DNA of 64,000 nucleotides, taken from Heliopora coerulea (lineage: Eukaryota; Cnidaria; Anthozoa; Scleralcyonacea; Helioporidae). This document shows, piece by piece, positions 45,759 to 56,311 of the stretch (its first letter is position 1; each line of letters starts with the position of its first letter). The DNA lies in NCBI GenBank assembly GCA_030142905.1, contig JASJOG010000002.1:164501-228500 (forward strand). The letters are read 5' to 3'. The notes beneath the pieces were generated by a model that worked only from the letters and a program-made list of their open reading frames with translations, did not search any database and was not told where the DNA came from. Made by a program: the position numbers and the translations under genes.

Positions 45759-46076
45759 CACGCAACACTGATCTGAAAAATAGGACTGGATAGAGCAACC
45801 CAGGGTTGGACTGCGGGAGAAAATGAAGCCCGCAAAATTCAATCTGCGCTATATTGGAATGACCACTTTCTCGGTAACATTGTTGTAAGGCTATTATGAA
45901 AATGAGGAAACTCGTACATAAGGCTGCAGTAAACGAAGAAAAAAATGTGAAAGGAAACGACAACACATCCCAAAATGGTAGTGAGGGATCTGACGATGAA
46001 GAATCCAGGTTAAAAAGAAAATTTTCACGGACATTTCACTGGTAAGTATGGGGTGTCATTACCGTCAAAACTATTA

Positions 46077-46425
46077 TGTTTCGTTATTATCTACCGGTTC
46101 ATTATTATACAGTTTTTCGTTATTATTATTCCCAAGTTCATCATGATCATGCAATGTCTAGTGATTAATTTGCATTTCTTTGTTATTATACACTGCTTTG
46201 TTTGTATTATGCACTGTTGATTTGTTATTATTATGCGCTGTTTCTTTATTATAAAGCATTGGTTTGTATTGGTACACACTGTTCCGTTATTATTGTGCAA
46301 TGTTTCACTATTTGTACCGATTCGTTATTATTAGGCACTGTTTCAATATTATTTTGCAATGTTTTGATATTATCATGCACTGTGGCATTATTATGCAGTG
46401 TTGTACTATTATCATCACCTACCAA
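46077..46425. repeat. Degenerate ~22-bp tandem repeat inside the 3.05-kb element
   Basis: Roughly a dozen variable units based on GTTATTATTATGCACTGTTT. The frames across it (repeated NNNGTVCTN- or LLCYYYAL-like peptides) are artefacts of the array. Confidence 0.75.
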
Positions 46426-46455
46426 AATTTCATGTGCGTGTGAGTAGCTGGTACA

Positions 46456-47690
46456 TTGAGCAAGGCAGAAAGACAAACGGACATGGTGACAGATTTCACT
46501 GCCGAGTTGAAAGACGTAATAACATCCAAATTAAGGGAGATTGTTTCTAGTGTTCATAGTGCTGATAATTTCGACATAGCAGAAGAGCTTCAAGAAATTC
46601 AGAAGCTTGTCATTGTCTTAGACTCCTTGACAAGAATACCAGAAGAAATATTCAATTTGTTGAGCAGTACATGGTCAATTTTAGAGTGCTCAGGGATGAA
46701 CATCAGAGAAAATGCTGTTTTCACTGGATAACAAATGCAAGAATACTGTCTTTCAGTGCATTCCCTTTACACAGAAACACAAGATAATCAGATGACATAG
46801 TGAGAGCAACTAAAAGAACAAATCCAAAATGTGGATTAAAAATGTTGATGGGACACCTTGGCTCAAGGGGTATATTCATCATCAGACATCATATGAGAGA
46901 AGCTCTTTCATGAGTTGATCCCCAGGGAGTGGCTACTTGATGGTGCACAGCAATTAAATGATGTATATACAATGGAACAAGGCCACTTAGACTCTGGCAT
47001 TTTGGTGGCAATCATAAACTTGTCAAATGGTGTTTTGTTGTTCACGGGTGAGGATGGCTTCACACCTGTGTATTTACCCTGCAATGCTAACAACCAAGCT
47101 GCCACAGTATTCTAAAATTTCATAAAAGCAGTATAAAATTGGGGATTGCTCTCCAGAACCAGGTGTGATGTTGTTAGTGAACTGAAAATGTGGATGTTGT
47201 CAAGAATAAGTAAAACACTTGTGGTCCAGGTAAGGGGTCAGCTCTTGTGGGTAAGAGCATGCACAATCAACAAATTGAGCACTTCTGGTGGGATGTATTT
47301 AAGGATGTTTTAAACAATTGCCACAATCTGTTTTCATTAATGGAGGATCTGAATATCTTGGAGTATTAAGCAGAGAATGACTTAAAGTGCTTACATCATG
47401 CATTCCTTCATCACATAAACCATTGTTTGGATGAATGGTCTGCTGCCTGTTTGAGACATCCCATGTCCACAGCAAACAACTATACACCCCTTCAGCTTTG
47501 AGTCCAAGGTTCATTAATGACATCTGAAGAAGGTACCAATCCTACTGAAGTAACTGACAAGTATGGTATTGACTGGGATGGACCTATCCCACTTGATGAC
47601 AGTTCAGTAGACATTCCACCAACTAATCCTGCTTTAACAAGTGAACAACTTACACAGTTTGAGGAAATAACCATGGCACTTCAACAATAA
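46456..47690 (+). pseudogene. Broken integrase-core (rve-like, DDE) gene
   Basis: The frame opens with an N-terminal helical region (TAELKDVITSKLREIVSSVH...LQEIQKLVIVLDSLTRIPEE), followed by WIKNVDGTPWLKGYI near 46830. Next comes VYLPCNANNQAATVF (near 47070), then WGLLSRTRCDVVSE, MHNQQIEHFWWDVFKDVL (47258 on), LHHAFLHHINHCLDEW and HPMSTANNYTPLQL. It ends YGIDWDGPIPL, 36 codons and a stop. This collinear order (NN.A.TV..F..AV..WGLPSR.R.D...EN, VHNQRIERLWRD, LHYVFLPRIN..L..W...HP) is that of a metazoan integrase-core protein family. D of RCD and E of QIEHFW sit at the expected second and third catalytic positions. Several stops and frameshifts make it inactive. Confidence 0.75.
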
Positions 47691-48826
47691 ACATTAACAG
47701 AAGACAAACTTAAACTTTACAAACTTGCTAAAAAATATCTTCACCCTTAGTTAAATGTCAAATTCATGGCACCCCTCTGAATGAGCTACTTTTCTCACAA
47801 ACCAAAATGCAAAATCAGTTAGAACAAGGTGGTTGGTTGCTTTTATTGTGTATATTTGAATTGAACTTGTACAATTCGTTTTATAGATCAACAGCAAAAC
47901 AGTTTTGGCACAACTCTAAACACAACTGCATTGAAAAATTAAAATTACTTCATATAACTAAACCTTTAGACACCAAGTGTTATCAAAGCAAAATTTGCCT
48001 CAAATACCATCAATATCTATTTTAATGGTATATTTCTTTAAAAATTGCTAAAGCAATGGCTTTAAAACATTATATTGCAAATATGTGCAAAGTACAAAGA
48101 TTTTTTACCAAATGTAATTCTTATCCTGAGAAACATTTTCCTGTTTCAAATGACTGTGTAGAGCAGTTCATTTAAAGGTTCATCAAAGTTTAAAAATCCA
48201 AATATCAATGAAACAAACATAACTGAAACAGCCACCTGTGAATTGTGGTAAAACTGTTAATAAATTGCTTTAGCATACTGGAGACCAGTTTAACAAATTA
48301 CATGTCATAGTATAGCCCAGGAATATTCAATTGGCAACTTGCTGTCTAGATGTGGCCCATGAAACCTTCTTGAATCTATCAAAATTTTGTAGCTTGGGAA
48401 CGCCAACCAACCACGGCCTTTTCCATCCATAAAACCGGGCACTGTAAAAGAAAAAATCTCTGGCCTCCACAGTACGTAGACTATGCGGTAGATCTCGAAG
48501 TGCAGTACATGCCACCAACACGATCACTCGTTGCTCAATAGTCGATTATTTATCACGGGAAAATCAGTAATTTTAAAGAAAATTGGACAATTTTAAAGGT
48601 TGTTGTCTCTCCTCGGCATGTTTTCACTTAAGATTTGACAATTATACGCCAAGAACCTACACACGTTGAAATTTCTCCTCTAATTTCGTGGATGTAACCT
48701 ACACAAAATATACGGCGCACCTTGAAAAGTGGTCACTCCAATATGGCCGCCACGGCTGACTTCCGGCTTCAGTTTTTGAACAATAGATGCTCTATCCAGT
48801 CCTATTTTTCAGATCAGTGCACGCAA

Positions 48827-49110
48827 TCCACTTCGCGCCTCAAGGTTTGATGACAACCACAGGAGGAAAGAAATGTCAGTACCAAGGACGTAAATCCTGG
48901 GGGATGCGGGGACATATCCCCCCACTTTTTGCAAAGTTCGTGACAACTGAAGCCTAATTTTTGTTCCCTCAGCGCTTATGGTTCCACCTTTACCTTTACG
49001 ATTTTCCGATATACCCTTTTTCAGCCCCAATTTTTACCTAGGTATTGTTGGTTCGAATACATGACATGAAAATTTGCCAAGTTATTTTACAGTCCGATCG
49101 TTCTTTGGCC
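48827..49110. other. Short intergenic stretch, nothing recognised
   Basis: No supported feature between the 3.05-kb element and the tRNA-like SINE cluster. Confidence 0.4.
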
Positions 49111-49790
49111 GCTATTTTATACGCACGCTCTCAAGCTGTTCTCTCAGGAAAACTTTCTGAGTCCCTGACAGGAATCGAACCCGTAACCTGATCGCCGGTG
49201 AGACGCTCTAACCATTGAGCTACAAAGACTCAAATGGTGAGCGAAGGTTAAATTTGTATACTGGTTCGTATAGATGGTATACGACATATCGAGACTTGCA
49301 GACTGGCAGTACATATGTCTACCATCTATACGAAGCAGTACACAAATTTAACCTTCGCTCACCATCTAAGTCTTCGTAGCTCAATGGTTAGAGCGTCTCA
49401 CCGGCGATCAGAAGGTTACTGGTTCGATTCCCGTCAGGGACTCAGAAAGTTTTTATGAGAGAACAGCTTGAGAGCGTGCGTATAAAGAACATAATTACCA
49501 TGTTACCACAATCACATCATTGATTAACACAAAAGTAATAGACGACATATCGAGACTAGCAGACTGGCAGTACATATGTCTACCATCTATACGAACCAGT
49601 ACACAAATTTAACCTTCGCTCACCATCTGAGCTTTTGTAGCTCAATGGTTAGAGCGTCTCATCGGCTACCAGGTTAGAGGTTCGATTCCCGTCAGGGACT
49701 CAGAAAGTTTTTCTGAGAGAACAGCTTGAGAGCAAGTGTATTAAGAACATAATTACCAAGCTACCACAGTCACATCATTGTCTTCATTGC
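49111..49790. mobile_element. Cluster of three tRNA-like SINE units, first two head to head
   Basis: A minus unit (49155-49230) and a plus unit (49372-49442) lie in inverted arms (49117-49278 and 49318-49482). A third plus unit (49630-49700) repeats the second arm in direct order from GACATATCGAGACTAGCAGA (49554) on. Each has A-box TAGCTCAATGG, a perfect GCTC/GAGC D-stem and B-box GGTTCGATTCC. The acceptor and anticodon stems contain mismatches and position 33 is C, so these are not working tRNAs. They lead the reader to spurious frames. Confidence 0.75.
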
Positions 49791-49799
49791 TGTTTGGCG

Positions 49800-50541
49800 G
49801 AAATGCATGGCTTTGTTTCGATTGAAAAACAAGGTACAAATGTTATTCCAAAGAAATAATCTCAAAATGCCGGAAGAGGCATTTCATAAACTTTAGATTA
49901 AAAAAAAAAAAACCTTTCAGAGGGAATGCCTCCAAATCACTTGGCCGGCTCCGCCCCCCCTCCCTTTTAGGAAGTGATTGGCGCCCTTGGTCAATACCGT
50001 AAATTGGCCTAATAATACCGGCCTTCAACCAGTTGGTCAGATGGAACCCACATCGGTATGAACGTGTTCAAAAACTGGATTAAAAAAAAATTTAAACAAT
50101 ATAAAAACCCAACAAATAACTATGCTTGCATTCAGCAAGGTTCGGCACTTACGGTTTACAAAGCTGTAGTCTCAGTCTTCCTCCTAAACATCTCAAAGAA
50201 AATTGACAAACTTACCGCCTTACATAGCACTAGTGTTCTGTAGTAGTTGTTCCACGCATATTTAAGTGTGTCAAAGAACGATGTCGCTATCCTGTGGGCG
50301 TTACAAAGGTAAATCAAGGGTATTATGACATCCCTCGTATGCTGATTGATTCTCAGCTGCAGTTTAAGCTGTTCAGTGAAAGCCGGCTCCGACTTTTTGC
50401 TGTTCGAAGCTCTGGAGCAGCCTACGGAACAGCTTCGAGATTTAATATGTAAAGCCCAAAGCTCACCTGCAAACTCCCTTTACCTTCGCAAAAACAATCC
50501 TAGAATCTAGCAGACATGTCCGCTTGTAACGAAATATGCCA
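49800..50541. other. Intergenic stretch, nothing recognised
   Basis: No exon or repeat supported. Confidence 0.4.
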
Positions 50542-50690
50542 TGACATGTTTGAGGAAGTTGATCGTCCAGGTTAGTGTAGTCTTGAGAAAGACTGTTGGT
50601 TGAAGTGACTGACGTCACTTCAGTCACTTCAACCAACAGTCTTTCTCAAGACTACACTAACCTGGACGATCAACTTCCTCAAACATGTCA
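50542..50690. repeat. Perfect 149-bp palindrome, 69-bp arms
   Basis: TGACATGTTTGAGGAAGTTG at 50542 begins an arm that is exactly complementary to 50622-50690, with an 11-bp spacer (GACGTCACTTC). A full TGACGTCA (CRE) palindrome lies at 50610-50617, at the arm/spacer border. No flanking target duplication is seen. In RNA it would form a near-perfect 69-bp hairpin. Confidence 0.9.
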
Positions 50691-52439
50691 CGATTCTCCC
50701 AGGTTCAAACCATTTACTGAAATATGCCATCTAACTCAGGTATCATCTCAACATAATTTACAATGTAATAAGCTAAAAGCTTTCGATCAACACGATTTTG
50801 ACCGCTCGATGAAAAGTTGGACGGGTATATTTAGCCACATGAAGCCGATTACCCAGCCTTCTACAACCCTCGGACACTCAAACCTCAATTACAACACCAA
50901 CAGAATGATTGGCTACAGAATGATTTTGATAGCTGACCAAAGCTCTTGCTTTTTCAGTCTTAGAACACCTAGTTGAGCCGATAAGCTAATCATTCACAAA
51001 ACAAACGTACTTGACACAAAAATTACAATAAATACCTAGTATTTAATAAGAAAATAATTCTTTACTAGATGTCATTTGACCAGACTGTAAATCGATCCTC
51101 GCCTCAAAATGACTCGGTAAACAAGGTCTTGTGTATCTTTTGTAGTGTTTTTGTTTGTCTACTCAACGAGCAACATCCTTTTAAACACTGAAATCGTTAT
51201 TACCTGCAGTAAATGAAACTCTCACGTCAATGATGAATACTCAAACTTCTAAAGAACGACTAACGAACTGAAATCGAGGCTCCGAAGTTCGCAACAGGTA
51301 ACTTCTATTACGTATGGTCTTCGTAAGGTCTTCACTAACTGGATCGTTAGGTTGGTGCGGCTCCCGCGTGAAACACGACTGTGAAGAGTTATGCGTTCCA
51401 AGTCAGTCCTCAAAGATCAGTCACCCTCCAACAGGTCTATTTCAGTTAATGTAAAATGAGCAATGAATAGCGACATTTGTTCAATCAGTGGACAGGAATA
51501 AATAATTAAATCTTCCGGTAAATAAAAAAGGTTCGGGTTTTATCTACCGCGAACTTTAATCCTATACAGTTCGGTCACTTATACAACATCTATTACTTAA
51601 AGTGGGGCACAGCATTGAAGCGCTATAGAAGTTACAATATTTGTGTAATAAAAGGGTAAACTTCTTGAAATTTTACAACGGCTCGCCAGGAAAATTCCAG
51701 AAACTTCGCTTGCTTTTATTGTATATACTACATGAACACATCTTTACAAAGATACTATTACATAACACAACCAAAACACGAAAATTATGCTTTCCAATTT
51801 TTATTGCGTACGGTCATTGTACAACAAATTACTACAATAGAACAAATAAATAAAACAAACAAAGAAAAAGAGAAGGAAAGAACGAAACGGGAAATAATTC
51901 ATGAACAGAAGGTTTAAAGCATAGATAATAGAGCATTGCTCAGCATTGCTAGAACGTAATTTGCTCTCATGCAGTACTCCACAACCAATCACGATTCAGA
52001 AAAGACATCAGTGTACGAAAATTGAATATAAAATCATTTAACCATTTCAGCGATGAATTTTCCTCTTTGTCCTTTGTTCTCTTTTGTTTTTTACTTTGCT
52101 CTTTTGTTTGTTCTATTGTTTTAAATTGGTTGTCGTACGACAACCGTATGCATGAAAGGGATAAACTTGCTGTACGTGAATGCACGCAGATGCAAGTGGA
52201 AATGATTAACCTAATCAGGAAAGAACAAAAAATTTCGAGTTTTCACTTGTACGTTACTTTTGCTTTCGCCGCTCAGGATCGTAATGTAAAAAATCTGCTA
52301 TTTCTATGACAAAGAGAAAAGATTAAGACGTTTTTTGTTTTGAGATATCACGTACTCAGGTTACGAGCAGTAAGGATTCCCAATTGAATGCTGACGTCAA
52401 TGCTGATGTTTACTTGGTGTGTAAACGGGATTGAAATAA
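50691..52439. other. BACE 3' flank and intergenic stretch
   Basis: The 3' UTR of the BACE-type gene should begin at 52439 downward. Minus-strand AATAAA words occur near 51714 and 51800 but cannot be tied to a processing site. No other gene seen. Confidence 0.4.
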
Positions 52440-52546
52440 TCAGGGCTTCGCAAGAAAGGTCGTCTTTCGACAAATGCAGAACCAAAATGCCATTGTAATC
52501 ACAATAGGTGTTACCGCAGCGAGGGCAAAGAGCAGCATCGCATCAA
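52440..52546 (-). CDS. BACE: BACE-type last exon: transmembrane helix and tail
   Basis: 107 bp including the stop. Two bases complete a Val codon; then DAMLLFALAAVTPIVITMAF is a clear membrane helix, followed by the basic, Cys-containing tail WFCICRKTTFLAKP. This is the type I topology and short tail expected of BACE, though without its acidic dileucine signal. The acceptor's pyrimidine tract is the minus strand of an (AAAT)n microsatellite. Confidence 0.8.
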
Positions 52547-52550
52547 CTAA

Positions 52551-52610
52551 AATAAATATATAAATAAATAAATAAATAAACAAATAAATAAACAAATAAA
52601 TAATTAAAAT
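52551..52610. repeat. (AAAT)n microsatellite next to the BACE last-exon acceptor
   Basis: AAATAAATAAATAAATAAAC array. On the gene strand it reads TTTATTTATTTA ending TTTTAG at the splice acceptor. Confidence 0.85.
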
Positions 52611-52644
52611 AAACCTAGGAATTGATAAATGGGGTGATGAACTG

Positions 52645-52980
52645 ACGAACGAACGAACGAACGAACGAACGAACGAATAAGTAAGCATTAAGTCTGTAAG
52701 TAAGTATGTAAGTGAATAAATTAATGAATGAAAGAACGAAAGAAAGAATGAATGAAGGAATGCGTTAATTAATTAATTAATTAATTAATTAATGGTTGGA
52801 TGAATAAATGAATGGAAGGAAAGAAGGATTGTAGAATGGAAGGAAGAAAGGAAGGATAGGAAGAAGGAATGAAGGATGGAGGAAAGAAGAGAAAGAAGGG
52901 AGGAAGGAAGGAAGGAAGGAAAGGAAAGGAAAAGAAACGAAAGGAAAGGAAGGAAGTAAGGAAGAAAGGACAAAACGGAA
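52645..52980. repeat. Cluster of tetranucleotide microsatellites
   Basis: (GAAC)n at 52645-52676, (AATT)n at 52766-52793, then an irregular (GGAA)n purine tract to about 52975. Long hydrophobic Ser/Phe/Leu frames on the minus strand are translations of this tract. Confidence 0.85.
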
Positions 52981-53747
52981 GAATGGATGGATAGACACTT
53001 GAATGAGTGAATGAATAAGCGAATGAATTAATTAATAAACAAAAATAATATATTTACTGCAAATATTTTCACAATTAACTCTTTTATTTATGTATGCAAA
53101 TTGCCCATGTTTCAAATGGGTAATTTACATACGTAATTAAAAAGTTCCACTGTACAACTCTACCCACGATAGAATTTTGTTTTTACTGTGTTCACATTAC
53201 TTACGTATTAGTAAAAAAATGCTTTTTCGCTAATGCGCAGTGGGAAAGTTTCTAGCAGATTTTTTCTGTGATGTTGCTCTTACGATAATTACTTTTTAGA
53301 TGCAATTATATCAATATTTAGGAAAAAAACCCCTCAATCTTTACATCTTTCAAGGTTGAAAATAGTCTATTACACGTATGTCACAACCTAGTTTTGGAAT
53401 AAACCAATTCACGGTTCGCCAGTAATGTTTTACTGCTAATTAAACATATGCTCAGAGTACACTACAACCATGAGCCAAATCGAAAGAATTTTCTGAAATT
53501 TGAAATCAAGGACGACTTTTAATTGTCTGTCATCAATGGCCTACTTCTCTCATGAACAAAGCACCTAGCCTTGAGAATTAGCACTTTTTCAGCTTTCAGT
53601 TTTCGCTTCACAAACTATCGCGAAAAAAAAAAAAAAACAATTTACAAAATGCTAGCTGTATCCTTGGCAGTTTCACCGGCTGCGATGCTTTAATATACGG
53701 AAAAATTTCAAATGGTCAACAGTAACTGCCTATAACAGATGGCTTAC

Positions 53748-53861
53748 CAGCACACTGTTTGTACATGGGGAAAACCGAATCGCAGGAAATTTGAAATTCA
53801 GCTTCACCGCGACTTTTCAAGTAAGTTTGAACAATCTTGTTTTTGAAAGTAAAGACATCTC
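53748..53861 (-). CDS. BACE: Probable BACE-type exon: juxtamembrane region
   Basis: 114 bp. Acceptor TTTTTTTATCTTCATAAAAG, donor GTGCTG|GTAAGC. It reads DVFTFKNKIVQTYLKSRGEA then EFQISCDSVFPMYKQCA and leaves one base, which the last exon completes. It needs one incoming base, which the Cys-rich exon's preferred donor does not supply. A further exon probably lies between 53862 and 56202. Confidence 0.65.
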
Positions 53862-53969
53862 CTTTTATGAAGATAAAAAAACACAGATATGTTATCACAA
53901 TAAATCTAACAATGTAAATGTATGACAACTGGGTGAACTGATTGCAAATACTTATTATAAAACACTGTT

Positions 53970-54180
53970 TAAAGAGCCGTTTTCACGTGCGATTTTGGAA
54001 GTTGCAATTGTGATCTTGGTGTATGCAATACACTACTTACAGTCTAAGCAGTAAGATATCTGCTTATCATTCGCTGCTATTTGTCCTCGATGCTCTCATC
54101 AGTTTAATATATACTACAGGATGTCAATCGCAAGGCACAAAATGGCACCTGTAAACACCCTTAGGCATTGTTAATTGGAG
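53970..54180. repeat. Possible GTTTACA-type interspersed repeat in BACE intron
   Basis: AAGAGCCGTTTTCACGTGCG at the left and CACCTGTAAACACCCTTAGG at the right resemble the ends of the elements at 27499 and 57940. The interior has no clear pairing. Confidence 0.35.
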
Positions 54181-55054
54181 TGATTTTGAGCGAAGAATAT
54201 TAACCTGATACGCTGAATTTAAAACAAATGTGATTATAGTTTTCTGGGGGACAAGATCACGAAAGATTTTCATGTTTTATCCAACAGTCTGACATCGTGT
54301 CATCGGGAAAAATGTCCAATACCGCGTAAACTAAATTAATGCAGATATATTTCATTGTAGTTTTTGTATGATATATGACACTTCTATTTAGACAGGTCTG
54401 GTGCCACGTAAACTGGGTCAGTGAATCCAGATGTTTTATGAGTCCTTTTGTTGTTACAGGCAAGTGAATATATTGCTCTCTGCACAGTTTTGACGGTAAA
54501 TCTGACAGACGAATGCTATTCCATATCTGATCTCCATTTCAACTAACAACTTTTTATGGTCATCTGGACACATCACTCAACGAAAATGTGTCCTCACCCT
54601 AAAACGATAAGAAACTTAGTTTTTCTCAAAACATCCTGGGTTGCGACCATTTCACTTTTAAACCAGTTAAAGTGATTCTGCAAAATGGGTAACAGTTGTG
54701 AAGCGCTCACAAGCCAAGACAGCCAGACGCCCCCGTCAGCTTTAGTTTTACAATTCAAAGTTAACAATTCTACACGTTTCATGCAGTTCAATAGCGATCG
54801 CGTGGTTCGCGTCGCTTTCTAACTCTTGAGGTCTGTCTTCGGTTTTTGACAACCCTAATGGTCCACTATGTCTCTCAGTCCGATGAAATACTAGATGTGA
54901 AAATAAATTCTAGCTTTTTCAGTCAATACGAAGCTGCAACACGAAAGAAAAGTACATAAAGAGCTCCTCACCTGTCCAACAAAAGCCATGGTTTGTATTT
55001 AATTGTGATCTTTAAAATGGAAGAAAGTAACTGAGAGCGGACAAAACGATCAGG

Positions 55055-55195
55055 AAAAGAAAGCAAGACGAAGGAAAGGAAAGCAAGACGAAGGAAAAGA
55101 AAGCAAGACGAAGGAAAAGAAAGGAAGACGAAGGAAATGGAAGGGAAAGGAAGTGAAAGGAAGTGAAAGAAAGAGAAGTGAAAGGAAAGGGAATT
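55055..55195. repeat. Purine minisatellite (AAGCAAGACGAAGGAAAAGA-like)
   Basis: About four units of roughly 20 bp (GAAAGCAAGACGAAGGAAA) followed by an irregular AAGGAAGTGAA tract. It lies in a BACE intron; on the gene strand it is pyrimidine-rich. Confidence 0.8.
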
Positions 55196-56202
55196 GAAAA
55201 TGCATCCCAAACTAAAATTAGCCTTATTGCTGAGTACTCAATCATGAAACCAGTAACAGGTCTGCTGTCTGGGACAAAACTAGTCAAAAGCGAGTTTCGC
55301 AAGTTTTAATGCTTCTGTAGGGAAAAAAAATCGGAAATTTGTTGAAGTTAGGAAACTCTTAATGTTAAAGTTTTTTCTTTCTTTTTTTTCTTAATTTTTC
55401 CCTTTTCCATTGAATAATTCTAAAACGATTTTGAGCGGTATTTAACGGATTTTCAATTTTGGAAGTTGTACCGACTGTTCGTGTTGTGCGATACTCATTC
55501 GAGAGGAAAAAAAAAGCGTGAAAGCACGGAATTTAATATAGAATTCATCATGTCGAAGGATAATTTACCGATATTTGAACATATTCGAAGTTTGTAGTTT
55601 AGAAAAAAAAATAGTTCAACAAGTTAGTCAGGCTGTTTAGTATTTACCCTCCGAGGTATTCACACGTTACTAAAGTTTTACACGGCTTTTTTTATCTTTA
55701 TACGTTTACCTTTTCACTTTTTTACTTAACTGCCTTTTTTACCTTCCTAGGTGGGGATAATTCAACTGACACACAACCATTTGGAAAGCGCAGTTGAATT
55801 ATATCTGTGTTACGCAAGCAAGTGGTGTGTTTCTTAGTAATGTTTACAACATGAGCGGCCGTGTTCTTCAAAAATGGTGAAGATTCCAACAATTTTAGTC
55901 CAGAAAATAGCACGAAAAGTTCATGAAAAGCAGTGTAATGCAGTCACTAGTGGTTGTATCACATTTACAACAACTGAACAAACTTTAAATTCTTTAGTTT
56001 TTTTCTTCCTGAATTCTTAATGATTTTATAATAACAGATGCAATACGAGACGAAGATATTTACAGGCATTTCGAATTTCAATTTTGTTTTGAAAAGACGA
56101 GCCAACGGCGAGCCTTTTTGGCACATGAGCATGGATTGTTTATAGGTAAAAAGAGGAAGAACTATTCATGTATAGATTTCTAAATACATATTTAGTACAT
56201 AC

Positions 56203-56311
56203 TTCACTCCGTTGATCCAAACTGTAACATGACCACTTGGGCACCATGCCCCACCAGCATTTACGCAAGGTCGGCATTCATAGTAACAGGATTCCAATGG
56301 CATATATTGCT
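56203..56311 (-). CDS. BACE: Probable BACE-type exon: Cys-rich stalk
   Basis: About 109 bp between AACATTTTGTCAAG and GTGAA|GTATGT (an alternative donor GGA|GTGAAG lies 5 bases earlier). Its first two bases complete the codon left by the previous exon, to read CEQYMPLESCYYECRPCVNA then GGAWCPSGHVTVWING. Four clustered Cys and a Trp suggest a small disulfide-bonded module. No such module follows the catalytic domain in vertebrate BACE, so membership is inferred from strand, phase and position. Confidence 0.55.

Larger units (their letters stand above)
45766..48819. mobile_element. 3.05-kb element with 32-bp perfect TIRs and 7-bp target duplication, integrase-core relic inside
   Basis: Left end CACTGATCTGAAAAATAGGA then CTGGATAGAGCA (45766-45797) is the exact complement of the right end (48788-48819). 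The inverted similarity continues imperfectly to about 45871 and 48715, including ATATTGGARTGACCACTTT on both sides. CACGCAA stands immediately outside both ends (45759-45765 and 48820-48826) as a 7-bp direct duplication. Inside are a degenerate ATTATTATGCACTGTT-type tandem array (46077-46425) and a broken integrase-core gene (46456-47690). Terminal repeats, duplication and an integrase-like gene together are the signature of a DNA transposon; the superfamily is not assigned. Confidence 0.8.

Noticed and set aside
46091..46476. Long frames with repeated NNN/CII or CYYYAL peptides
   Set aside because: They translate the degenerate ATTATTATGCACTG tandem array inside the 3.05-kb element.
49155..49700. 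Three candidate tRNA genes
   Set aside because: D-arms and B-boxes are good, but acceptor and anticodon stems are mismatched, position 33 is not T, and they sit in repeated inverted arms; they are SINE heads.
52785..52998. Overlapping Ser/Phe/Leu-rich frames
   Set aside because: They are minus-strand translations of the GGAA purine tract.
54594..54791. Possible BACE exon NHFNWFKSEMVATQDVLRKT
   Set aside because: It has a good acceptor (CCCATTTTGCAG) and donor (AGG|GTGAGG), but its phase fits neither neighbour as placed and the peptide is not family-like.
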